From Mycobacterium paragordonae (GTDB lineage Bacteria > Actinomycetota > Actinomycetes > Mycobacteriales > Mycobacteriaceae), in NCBI RefSeq assembly GCF_003614435.1, contig NZ_CP025546.1:682001-746000 (forward strand): a stretch of 64,000 bases of DNA. Reading direction: 5' to 3'. The notes beneath the pieces were generated by a model. It saw only the letters and a program-made list of their open reading frames with translations, had not been told where the DNA came from and did no database searches. Each line of letters opens with the position of its first letter. Position 1 is the first letter of the stretch. Positions 36,437-44,104 of the stretch are shown here, in pieces. The position numbers and the translations under genes are program-made.

Positions 36437-39400
36437 CTAGCCCGTCGGGAAGGCCGCCGAGGACGCGCGGCCGGAATGCGGCTCTCGCGGCGCGTGGTGG
36501 TGCCTGGTGACACGCGGTCCACGCTGGGAAAACGGAGCGGCTCCGCCGTGGAGCCGAAGGATCCGGCCGCCGATCTGGATGTATGAGCCGGGTCGCCAGG
36601 TCACCGGCTCCCAGGGGGCGATCCGGGTCCAATCGTGTTGGGCCGGCTCGCGGACGTAGACACCGTTGGTGGACCCACGGTCGACGATGAGCACGTCACC
36701 GTTGACGGTGCGGACCTCGACGTGGGCCCGGGACATCAGACCGTCGGGGTCTGCCAGGCTCACCCGGTTGAGTCCGCGTTGCGCCGCGTCAGATCCGGAG
36801 GGGTCGCGCCCGATGACGCAGTCGCGGTCGATGTCGATGCGGGAACCGTCTTCGAGGACCACCCACCGGTTGGGCTGCGGGGAAGCGACCGCCGGCGCGT
36901 ACTGGCGGGGGGCCTGCGCCGACCGCAGGACGGCGCCGTCGCCGGGCACGGTTCCGCCGGTGAGCCGGTATACGCCGCCGGGCTGGACGCCGGCGCGGGA
37001 CCGCTGGCCCAATTCGTCGACGGCGACGATGGCGGCCACCGCCGGCATCGGCACCGAGTAGTGCACCAGGCGACCGCGGCCGTGCAGCACCGTCCGGTCG
37101 TCGCCCTCGTCGAGTGCGACGGTGATGCTGCCGCACAGCAGGATCTCCAGCCCGGCTCCGGTTGGGGTGACGATCCCGACGTCGACCAGGGTGTGCGTCC
37201 AGGGCTGACGGGAGAGCTTGGCGAAGGCGCTGACCAGCTTCTGTGGGTTGGTCCGCCGGACCATCTCGGACAGGGCGGCCAACTGTTGCGCGGCGACGGA
37301 GTGCTCGGTGAGCGCCGTCCGCTCACGGTGGGCCACCACGATGACGGTGCCGTTGACGTTGGCCACCAGGTGCGCACCGGGGATGACCTCGACGTCGGTC
37401 GAACGCAGGGCCGACGGCCCGGCCGCGGCGTATTCGCCGGCCGCCTGCACCGCGGCCGCCACGGCGAGGTCTTCGGCGGGCGACGGGGCTTCGGCCGCCG
37501 GGGCTTCGGCTGCCGGGGTGTGCTCGTGGGCCGGGGTGTCCTCGTCGGCCGGGGTTTCGCTGATGCCGATCCGGGAGTGCAACCACCGGAGCGGCCGCGG
37601 CGCCCACCAGTTGAGGTCGCCGGCGACGCGCAGGAACGCCGGCACCACGACACCGCGGATGATCGTCGCGTCGATCACGACCGCGAGCGCGGTGCCGATG
37701 CCGAACATCTTCATGAACGACAGCCCGTTGGCGAACGAGATCAGGGTGATCGTCAGCAGCAGTGCGGCGCTGGTGACGATTCGTCCCACCCGGCCCAGCC
37801 CGATGACGGTGGACGCGTCATTGGACAGGCCCGAGTCGCGGGCCTCCTTGATCCGGCTGAGCAGGAAGATCTCGTAGTCGACGGACAGGCTGAACGCGAT
37901 GGCGCAGAGCAGGACGACCATCGACGGATTCAGCGGCGCGGGAGTGAACCCCAGCAGTCCTGACAGGTGACCTTGCTGGAAGATCCAGACCAGGACACCC
38001 AGGACCGCGCTCAGCACGAGCAGGTTCAGCAGCAGCGCCTTCACCGGGACCACGACGCTGCCCGTGAACAGGAACAGCAGGATGAACGTCGCCACCGCGA
38101 TCAGCGCGATGGCCAGCGGAAGCCGGTCGGCGATCGCGGCGCGGCTGTCGATCAGCGTGGCGGTGGGACCGCCCACCTCCACCTGGTGGTTGCTGATCTT
38201 GGCGCGGATGTCGCGCACCAGGTGCTGAGCTTTGTCGGAGTCCGCCTGCACCGACAGGTAGACGAACGCGTATCCGGCTCCGGAGGCGGCGGGCACCGGG
38301 CCGACCGGCTGGCCGTGTTCGTAGCGGCCGATGGGGCCGTTGACCAGGACGACACCGTCCATGCCCGACACCTCGGCGGCGAGCTTGGCGAGCGCGTCGG
38401 CATCGTTGCGGGAGACCAGCGTGATCGCCTGTGAGGGGTCGAGGGAGAAGTCGTGCTGCAACGACTCCGCCACCAGGCGGGCGCTGGAGCTGGTCGGTAG
38501 CGCACGTTCGTCGGGGGTGGCGTACTGCGCGTGCAGGAACGGGACCCCCAGCGCGAGCAGTGCAGCGACGACCGGCAGTGCGTACAGCAGCGGCCGGCGG
38601 GTGACGACCTCGGCGAAGCGCCGCCAGAACAGGGAGTCCGCCGACAGCGGCACCTTGCGCCGGATCACCGCCAGGGAGTCGACGCGCTTGCCGAGCAGGG
38701 CCAGCAGGGCGGGCAGCACCACGATCGCGCTGAAAGCCGAGAGCAGGACGGTGGCGGTGGCGGCCAGCCCGACCGATCGCAGGAAGTAGGTGGGAAACAC
38801 CAGCAGGCTGGTCATCGCCAGGGTGACCGTCGCCGCGCTGAACAGGATGGTTCGGCCGGCGGTGTTGACGGTCGCGATGATGGCCTGGTGGTGGCCTTTC
38901 CCGTTGGCGCATTCCTCGCGGTACCGGGACACCATCAGCAGGCCGAAGTCGATCGACAACCCCAGGCCGAACGCGGTGGTGACCGTGAGGGCATGCACCG
39001 ACACGTCGGTGAGCGTCGTCATGAGCAGCAGGACCGACAGGGTGGAGACGATCGAGACGACCCCGACCACCACCGGCAGCGCCGCGGCGATGAGCCCGCC
39101 GAACACGATCACCAACACGGCGAGCGAGATGGGCACCGCGATGCTCTCGCTCGTCTTGAGGTCGTGCTTGACCTTGTCCCTGATCTCCTGCTGCACGCCC
39201 AGTGAGCCGCCCGCGCGGACGGTGATGTTGGGGTCGGAGGGCAGTTTCGCGATGATCCGCTTGGCGGTGTCGGCGGCCTCGTCCGCGGTTCCGCCGACGT
39301 GGACCAGGATCAGGCCGGAACGACCGTCCTTACTGCGCAGGTCGCCGGCTCCCTCGTCACCGAAAGCCCTGGTGACTTTCGCCTTGGGCTCGGCCGCGAT

Positions 39401-39679
39401 GAGCCGAAGCACCTGGTCCCGCACCGGCGCGACATCGGGCGCTTCGACGGTGCCCTCGCGGGGCAGCAGCTGGATGACCAGGTTCGAAGTGGTGCCGAAA
39501 TGCTGGTCCAGAAACTCCTCGGCCTGCGACGACTCCGCAGCCGGATCGGTGTTTCCGCCCGTACCCAGCTTGTCGGATACCGAGCCGCCGAGGACGACGC
39601 TGATGCCGAGTAGCACCAGGACCGCCGCCAGCACCGCCTTGGGGCGCCGCACGGTGAAAGTGGCCAACTGCCTCAACAT
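36437..39679 (-). CDS. MmpL/RND-family transporter fused to a C-terminal FHA domain
   Basis: 1080 residues from ATG 39679 (GGGAAAGG before it); the frame extends 80 codons upstream without protein-like sequence. Residues 1-~770 are an MMPL transporter: N-terminal helix, periplasmic domain, two blocks of about five helices ([46 protein letters not shown]). The C-terminal ~300 cytoplasmic residues contain an unassigned domain and an FHA fold (about 970-1060) with GRDP, SRAHVEV and [10 protein letters not shown], the phosphothreonine-binding signature. This implies control by a Ser/Thr kinase such as the Pkn family. It probably exports a lipid made by neighbouring genes; 76 bases separate it from the TauD-like gene. 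Confidence 0.88.
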   Translation of the reverse strand: MLRQLATFTVRRPKAVLAAVLVLLGISVVLGGSVSDKLGTGGNTDPAAESSQAEEFLDQHFGTTSNLVIQLLPREGTVEAPDVAPVRDQVLRLIAAEPKAKVTRAFGDEGAGDLRSKDGRSGLILVHVGGTADEAADTAKRIIAKLPSDPNITVRAGGSLGVQQEIRDKVKHDLKTSESIAVPISLAVLVIVFGGLIAAALPVVVGVVSIVSTLSVLLLMTTLTDVSVHALTVTTAFGLGLSIDFGLLMVSRYREECANGKGHHQAIIATVNTAGRTILFSAATVTLAMTSLLVFPTYFLRSVGLAATATVLLSAFSAIVVLPALLALLGKRVDSLAVIRRKVPLSADSLFWRRFAEVVTRRPLLYALPVVAALLALGVPFLHAQYATPDERALPTSSSARLVAESLQHDFSLDPSQAITLVSRNDADALAKLAAEVSGMDGVVLVNGPIGRYEHGQPVGPVPAASGAGYAFVYLSVQADSDKAQHLVRDIRAKISNHQVEVGGPTATLIDSRAAIADRLPLAIALIAVATFILLFLFTGSVVVPVKALLLNLLVLSAVLGVLVWIFQQGHLSGLLGFTPAPLNPSMVVLLCAIAFSLSVDYEIFLLSRIKEARDSGLSNDASTVIGLGRVGRIVTSAALLLTITLISFANGLSFMKMFGIGTALAVVIDATIIRGVVVPAFLRVAGDLNWWAPRPLRWLHSRIGISETPADEDTPAHEHTPAAEAPAAEAPSPAEDLAVAAAVQAAGEYAAAGPSALRSTDVEVIPGAHLVANVNGTVIVVAHRERTALTEHSVAAQQLAALSEMVRRTNPQKLVSAFAKLSRQPWTHTLVDVGIVTPTGAGLEILLCGSITVALDEGDDRTVLHGRGRLVHYSVPMPAVAAIVAVDELGQRSRAGVQPGGVYRLTGGTVPGDGAVLRSAQAPRQYAPAVASPQPNRWVVLEDGSRIDIDRDCVIGRDPSGSDAAQRGLNRVSLADPDGLMSRAHVEVRTVNGDVLIVDRGSTNGVYVREPAQHDWTRIAPWEPVTWRPGSYIQIGGRILRLHGGAAPFSQRGPRVTRHHHAPREPHSGRASSAAFPTG

Positions 39680-39755
39680 GTCATCGCCTTTCCCCTCAGA
39701 CCGATGCCAGAAGTCTGTCGCGCCGGTCTTGGGGGTTTCTAAAGGTTCGCTGCGC

Positions 39756-40739
39756 TCAGTTGCGCGGTTCGCCGGCCAGCCACAGGCGCACCAGGCAGCG
39801 TCGTTGCGTTGCCTCGGGCGCGTCGACGAAACTGCGCCGGTTGTGCAGGGTGGTGTGGTTGTCGGCGAAGAAGACGTCGCCCGGGTCGAGGGTGAACTCA
39901 ACGTGGTTGGCGGGGTCATTCAGGGCCCGGTCGAGAGCGTCGAGGGCCTGGCGCTGCCGGTCGCTCATGGGCTGGCCGCTGCGGTAGTGGCCCAATTCGA
40001 TGTGCAGCCGGTTGTAGCGGATGCGGACACCTTCCGGGGTGTCGGTGAAGATCGAGCCGTGCGTGAACGGGTCCTCGCCCGGCTGGGTCTCGTGTGAGCG
40101 GTCGAAGCAGAACTGCCCGTAGAGTTCCTCCACCAGTTCCGGTTGCGTCGCCAGCAGCGCGTTGTACACGGTGTGGCCGCTGACCATGACCGACTCCCCG
40201 CCGGACACGGCCTTGCGCAGGCACAGCAGACCGAGGACGTCAGGCCGGCTGCCGGCGTAGGCGCAGGCCGAGTCGGTGTGAAAGATCAACTCGGAGTTGG
40301 TCTTCGAGCCGCGTGCCTCCGCGACCGTCTGTCCGGTGTCCTGCACCAGGTAGACCCGGTCGCCCTGACGGTTCTGCGGCTGCGGGCCGCCCAGGTAGGT
40401 ACCCAGACCCCAGTAGAGCATCGATGCTTCCTCGTCCGACCAATCCTGCAGCGGCAGACCGCGTAACACGCAGAAGCCGGGGCCCAGGCGCAGGCAGTGC
40501 CGGATGCCGCGGGCGATCTCCACCAGCTCCGGCTCCTGGAAGTCCGATGCCACGATGGTGTCCAGGCGCCGGCCGAGCCGCCGCAGCCGGTCCCGGATAC
40601 GCAGGCACGCCGCGGCGTGCTGCGGCTCGACGGCGATCATGTAGTCCCAGGCGTCCAGGCTGGCGTGATCCCAAACCGTCGGGGCGGCGATCGACCGGCG
40701 CTGACGTGCTTGCTGTTGTGTTCCATTCGCTGTGAGCAT
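39756..40739 (-). CDS. TauD/TfdA-type Fe(II)/2-oxoglutarate oxygenase
   Basis: 327 residues from ATG 40739, eight bases after GGAG; an ATG at 40796 would add 19 residues but has no site. The HxD motif is in ELIFHTDSA, the distal His in NHTTLHNRRS, and the C-terminal Arg in RRCLVRLW. The length and GPGFCVLRGLPLQDW recall the TauD-like enzymes of secondary metabolism (clavaminate synthase-like). It lies between a flavin monooxygenase and the MmpL-FHA transporter, all on one strand, suggesting a tailoring and export unit. Confidence 0.85.
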   Translation of the reverse strand: MLTANGTQQQARQRRSIAAPTVWDHASLDAWDYMIAVEPQHAAACLRIRDRLRRLGRRLDTIVASDFQEPELVEIARGIRHCLRLGPGFCVLRGLPLQDWSDEEASMLYWGLGTYLGGPQPQNRQGDRVYLVQDTGQTVAEARGSKTNSELIFHTDSACAYAGSRPDVLGLLCLRKAVSGGESVMVSGHTVYNALLATQPELVEELYGQFCFDRSHETQPGEDPFTHGSIFTDTPEGVRIRYNRLHIELGHYRSGQPMSDRQRQALDALDRALNDPANHVEFTLDPGDVFFADNHTTLHNRRSFVDAPEATQRRCLVRLWLAGEPRN

Positions 40740-40833
40740 CTCTTCATCTCCTCTCGTCCGGCTGAGATGCGTTTCTATGAGTTTGGCGAGAGTCACTTGA
40801 GAAATTCTTGGAGCCGCTCGGCGCGGTCAGCGG

Positions 40834-42030
40834 TCAGAACAACCAGGTCGGCTGGGCTAACTGGAAGCGCTCGGCGGCGTACCGTTTCAGGGCTGCGGGG
40901 CTGAAGTACACGTGTTGGCCGGCCGTGTGCAGATCCCGGAAGCACCGCTGAATGGGGTGGGTGGCTTGCACCGCGCCGGCGCCGGTCAGACCGAACACGG
41001 TGTCGACGGCTTCGCGTGCTGCGCGCATCGCCTGTTGCGCGGCGAGCTGGAAGCGGACGCGCTGCTCGACGGCAGGCGTGTCTCCGGCGCAGGCAGTGTC
41101 CCACAGCGCACCGGCCTCGCCGAGGAGAAATGCTCGCGCCGAGCGCAAACCGGCTTCAGCCCTTGCCAACTCGACCTGTGCGACAGGGTCCTCTGCGATC
41201 GGCCGCGACGTCCCGGCGCGCACCTTCGTGGGCGCAAGAGCGACGAACTCGTCCAGCGCGCGCCGCGCGATCCCGAGCGGGACACCGGCCAGAGCGACTC
41301 CGACCAGCGAGAAGAACGTCAGTCGCCAGAGCGGGCCGTCGTGTTGGGCGGGCTCGAAGAAGGGGCTGATGGTGTGTTCCTCGGCGACGCTGAGAGCGCG
41401 GACGACGATGTCGTTGCTGCCGGTGGCGCGCAGCCCCAGAACGTCCCAGTTGTCGACGATTTCGGCGTCCTCACGGCGAAGGAATGCGAGGCGCCAGTCG
41501 GGACCCCGGTCGGCAAGCAGGCGGGGCGCGTCGCCGTCGAAGACGAACATCCCGGTCAAGAACCACTCGGCGTGCCGGCAACCGCTGGCGAACGGCCAGC
41601 GCCCGTCGAGGGCGAAGCGTCCGGTGCCGTCGGGCACCGCCCGCCCGGTAGGGGCGAATACGGTGGCCGCGGTGAAGTCGGCGTCCGCCCCGAACAGCTG
41701 CGTAGCGGTCGCCGGTTGCAGCCAGGCCGTGAAAGCCGGCGCCCCCGCGCCGATGGCCGCGATCCAGCCCGCGGAACCGTCGGCGCGGGCCAACTCCTCG
41801 ATCACCTCGATGAAATCAACGGGCGCCATCTCCGAGCCGCCGAGTGCCCGCGGTTGCAGGGCGCGGAAGATTCCGGCCGCCCGCAACCGCTGGACCAGAT
41901 CCGCCGGCACGGTACCGGCGGCCTCGGCTTCGGTTGCGCGCCGGGTGATTTCGGGAGCGAGCAGACGGGCGACCGTCATGGGCCGTAATCCGTCGGGCGG
42001 GGTGATGGGTGTGCTGGTCGCGGTGGTCAT
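40834..42030 (-). CDS. Acyl-CoA dehydrogenase-fold flavin monooxygenase (group D type)
   Basis: 398 residues from ATG 42030 after GGGGAGCC. It has the acyl-CoA-dehydrogenase fold of HpaH/HsaA-like hydroxylases: RAAGIFRALQPRALGGSE at the N terminus, WPFASGCRHAEWFLTG, NWDVLGLRATGSND, and a C-terminal FGLTGAGAVQATHPIQRCFRDLH. These are reduced-flavin-dependent monooxygenases that need a separate flavin reductase, which I do not see nearby. It is divergent from a TetR gene whose operators lie in the shared 48-60 base region. Confidence 0.87.
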   Translation of the reverse strand: MTTATSTPITPPDGLRPMTVARLLAPEITRRATEAEAAGTVPADLVQRLRAAGIFRALQPRALGGSEMAPVDFIEVIEELARADGSAGWIAAIGAGAPAFTAWLQPATATQLFGADADFTAATVFAPTGRAVPDGTGRFALDGRWPFASGCRHAEWFLTGMFVFDGDAPRLLADRGPDWRLAFLRREDAEIVDNWDVLGLRATGSNDIVVRALSVAEEHTISPFFEPAQHDGPLWRLTFFSLVGVALAGVPLGIARRALDEFVALAPTKVRAGTSRPIAEDPVAQVELARAEAGLRSARAFLLGEAGALWDTACAGDTPAVEQRVRFQLAAQQAMRAAREAVDTVFGLTGAGAVQATHPIQRCFRDLHTAGQHVYFSPAALKRYAAERFQLAQPTWLF

Positions 42031-42049
42031 GTGTGGCTCCCCTATTCTG

Positions 42050-42074
42050 ATACAAGAAACTGTATTCGATACAG
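42050..42074. promoter_or_regulatory. Overlapping palindromes, probable TetR operator
   Basis: ATACA (42050-42054) and TGTAT (42061-42065) form an inverted repeat with a 6-base spacer. CTGTAT (42060-42065) and ATACAG (42069-42074) form a second, perfect 15-bp palindrome with a 3-base spacer. Three half-sites therefore overlap between the flavin monooxygenase start (42030, minus) and the TetR start (plus). This is the normal place for an autoregulated TetR repressor site. Confidence 0.65.
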
Positions 42075-42090
42075 GAGCATGTACTTAATT

Positions 42091-42738
42091 ATGGGAGCTG
42101 TCAAGAAGGAGCCGGCGCGGCGCTATGACTCGACGCAGCGTCGCCAACAGGCGCAACAGAACCGGGCGCGCGTGCTGCAGGCCGCCCGGCAACGCTTCCT
42201 CGCCCAGGGTTATGCGGCGACGAAGATCGCCGAGATCGCCCGGGACGCGGGCGTGTCGGTGGAAACGGTGTACAAGACCTTCGCCACCAAAGCCGGTGTC
42301 CTGAAAGCACTTTTCGACGTGTCGGTCGCCGGCGACGACGATCCGATTCCGATGGCCCAACGAGAGGTCATCCAGAAGGTGCTCGACGCGCCCGAGGCCA
42401 CCCGCAAGATCGCGATCTACGCCGAACACCTGGCATCGACCATGCCCCGTAGTGCTCCGGTCCAGTTGCTGGCACGTGACGGGGCCGCTTCGTCTGCGGA
42501 TGCCGCGGCGGTCTGGAAACAGATCCGCGACGAAACGCTAACCGCCATGAAGATGTTCGCCGCTGATCTGGGCAAGACGGGCCAGCTGCGGGTCGGCGCA
42601 GCCGTGGCGCGTGACGTGCTGTGGACCTACCACGCGCCCGAACTCTACGAGCTGCTCGTGCTGGAGCGGGGTTGGTCGGCGGCCCGGTACGGCGAGTTCA
42701 TCACCGCCGCGCTCACCGACGCCCTGCTCAGGCGGTGA
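42091..42738 (+). CDS. TetR-family transcriptional regulator
   Basis: 215 residues from ATG 42091; ATG 42079 would add four residues and neither is ideally spaced from ACAGGAG (42071-42077). The N-terminal helix-turn-helix is RVLQAARQRFLAQGYAATKIAEIARDAGVSVETVYKTF, the TetR signature, after a basic arm. The C-terminal ligand domain is diverse. It probably represses the divergent flavin monooxygenase, TauD and MmpL genes and itself. It overlaps the convergent AbrB-type gene by 11 bases. Confidence 0.9.
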   Translation: MGAVKKEPARRYDSTQRRQQAQQNRARVLQAARQRFLAQGYAATKIAEIARDAGVSVETVYKTFATKAGVLKALFDVSVAGDDDPIPMAQREVIQKVLDAPEATRKIAIYAEHLASTMPRSAPVQLLARDGAASSADAAAVWKQIRDETLTAMKMFAADLGKTGQLRVGAAVARDVLWTYHAPELYELLVLERGWSAARYGEFITAALTDALLRR

Positions 42739-43747
42739 CGGGCACCAGTTCCCGGTGCACCGGAACCGCCGCGGCGCTCCGCGGCGTGAACCGGATGAAC
42801 ATCTTCGCCACGAACGGCGCGGCGACCAGCATCAGCACCACCCGGATGACTTGGGACGCCATCACGAACGTGACGTTCGAACCCGAGCCGGCCGCGGTGC
42901 CCAGCACCGCGTAGACACCGCCGGGGCTGGTCGCCAGGTACCCGTCGAGCATGCTCAGTCCGGCCGAGTGAGCCAGGACCACGCCCAGGCCGGCCGCGGC
43001 CACGTTCAGCACCATGATCAGGGCGAACGCGCCGGGCAGGATCCGGCGAATCGCCCGGAGCGACTCACGGTCCAGCGCCAGCACCGTCTGCAGGACGATC
43101 AGCACAATTCCGGCCTGGAACAACACCATCGGCACCGCGAGGCCGTTGGCCAGCCCGGCGAATTCCAGGCCGATGGTGATCACCATCGGGCCGATCAGCC
43201 CGCCGCCAGGCAGCCGACGTCCGGCGACCGCGCCGACCGCCACGATGGCGGCGATCAGTGGAAGCGTGAAATACCAAGGCAGAGAGGACTTCTCAGCGAT
43301 CTCGGCGGTGTGCGAAGGAGTGCTGTGGTAGAAGGCGGTGGCGACGACGGGCATCGCGGCGGTGATCAGCGCAACGCGCAGGTACTGGACGGCCGCGACG
43401 ACGCGATCGTCACCGCCGAGTTCACGCGCGATGGCGACCAGTCCGGCCGAGCCGCCGGCCACCAGCGCCAGGCCACCGGTCAGCGGCGTGATGTCGCGGT
43501 GCAGGCCGAGCAACGCACCGCCCGCGACGCTGAGGACCAGGGTGCTTAGGGCGACCGCGATGACGATCGGCCAGTGCGAGCCCAGCGCGGTGAACGAGAT
43601 GTCGCGCACCATCAGCCCGGTGTAGACGCCGAGCACGCCCTGGGCGGCCAGGCCGATTCCCGGCACGGCCTTGGGCGCATACCGTGCCATCGACCAGGCG
43701 AAGGCCCCGCAGACAACGGCGACGATGAGAAGGTCAATCGGGTTCAT
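42728..43747 (-). CDS. AbrB-type (PF05145) polytopic membrane protein
   Basis: 339 residues with about nine to ten transmembrane helices. It has two related halves, each with a loop of the type GGLALVAGGSAGLVAIA or ATSPGGVYAVLGTAAGSGSNVTFVMASQVIR, which is the signature of the family misleadingly named AbrB/ammonia monooxygenase regulator. It is not a DNA-binding AbrB. It may be a small-molecule permease; its substrate is unknown. Confidence 0.85.
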   Translation of the reverse strand: MNPIDLLIVAVVCGAFAWSMARYAPKAVPGIGLAAQGVLGVYTGLMVRDISFTALGSHWPIVIAVALSTLVLSVAGGALLGLHRDITPLTGGLALVAGGSAGLVAIARELGGDDRVVAAVQYLRVALITAAMPVVATAFYHSTPSHTAEIAEKSSLPWYFTLPLIAAIVAVGAVAGRRLPGGGLIGPMVITIGLEFAGLANGLAVPMVLFQAGIVLIVLQTVLALDRESLRAIRRILPGAFALIMVLNVAAAGLGVVLAHSAGLSMLDGYLATSPGGVYAVLGTAAGSGSNVTFVMASQVIRVVLMLVAAPFVAKMFIRFTPRSAAAVPVHRELVPVTA

Positions 43748-43810
43748 GGTGTCGAGGTTTCAACAGACGCCTTGGCGGATTCTTAAAGCGCAGGACAGGC
43801 GCCCGGGCAA

Positions 43811-43832
43811 GTTGAGTATCGGTCTACTCAAC
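43811..43832. promoter_or_regulatory. 22-bp perfect inverted repeat
   Basis: GTTGAGTA (43811-43818) and TACTCAAC (43825-43832) are perfect 8-bp arms around a 6-base spacer. It lies in the divergent gap between the AbrB-type gene (starts 43747, minus) and the small HTH-like gene (43865, plus). The symmetry and position fit an operator for a dimeric regulator; an RNA hairpin is less likely because of the GC-moderate arms and lack of a T tract. Confidence 0.5.
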
Positions 43833-43864
43833 CGAGCTCGTTCATGGCGCTGCACGCTGGCCTG

Positions 43865-44062
43865 ATGTCAGACGAACTCACCGAGCGTGAGCGGGCGCTG
43901 CGCAGATTGCCGTTGCCGTATTCGCTGGCTCTGCGGCTGCGCGAGGCCGGCGTGGCGAATGAGGTGATCTGCGAATACGTCGGCGTCGAGAACGACTTCC
44001 TCGAGGGTTTCTACCGGGTCGCCGAGGCGAAACTTGCCGCACTCCGGCTTCGCAAGCTGTGA
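43865..44062 (+). CDS. Small helical protein, possible HTH
   Basis: 65 residues from ATG 43865 (ATG 43844 would add seven). It is charged and helical. LALRLREAGVANEVICEYVGVENDFLEGFYRVAEAKLAAL reads as a helix-turn-helix like those ending sigma-factor region 4 proteins. No signal or membrane part is present. It precedes the LuxR/AAA regulator by 42 bases and may be co-transcribed with it. Its function is unknown. Confidence 0.6.
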   Translation: MSDELTERERALRRLPLPYSLALRLREAGVANEVICEYVGVENDFLEGFYRVAEAKLAALRLRKL

Positions 44063-44104
44063 CGAACCCGTGCGCTGCTGCACCGACTCTCCTACGCTAA
44101 CCGG

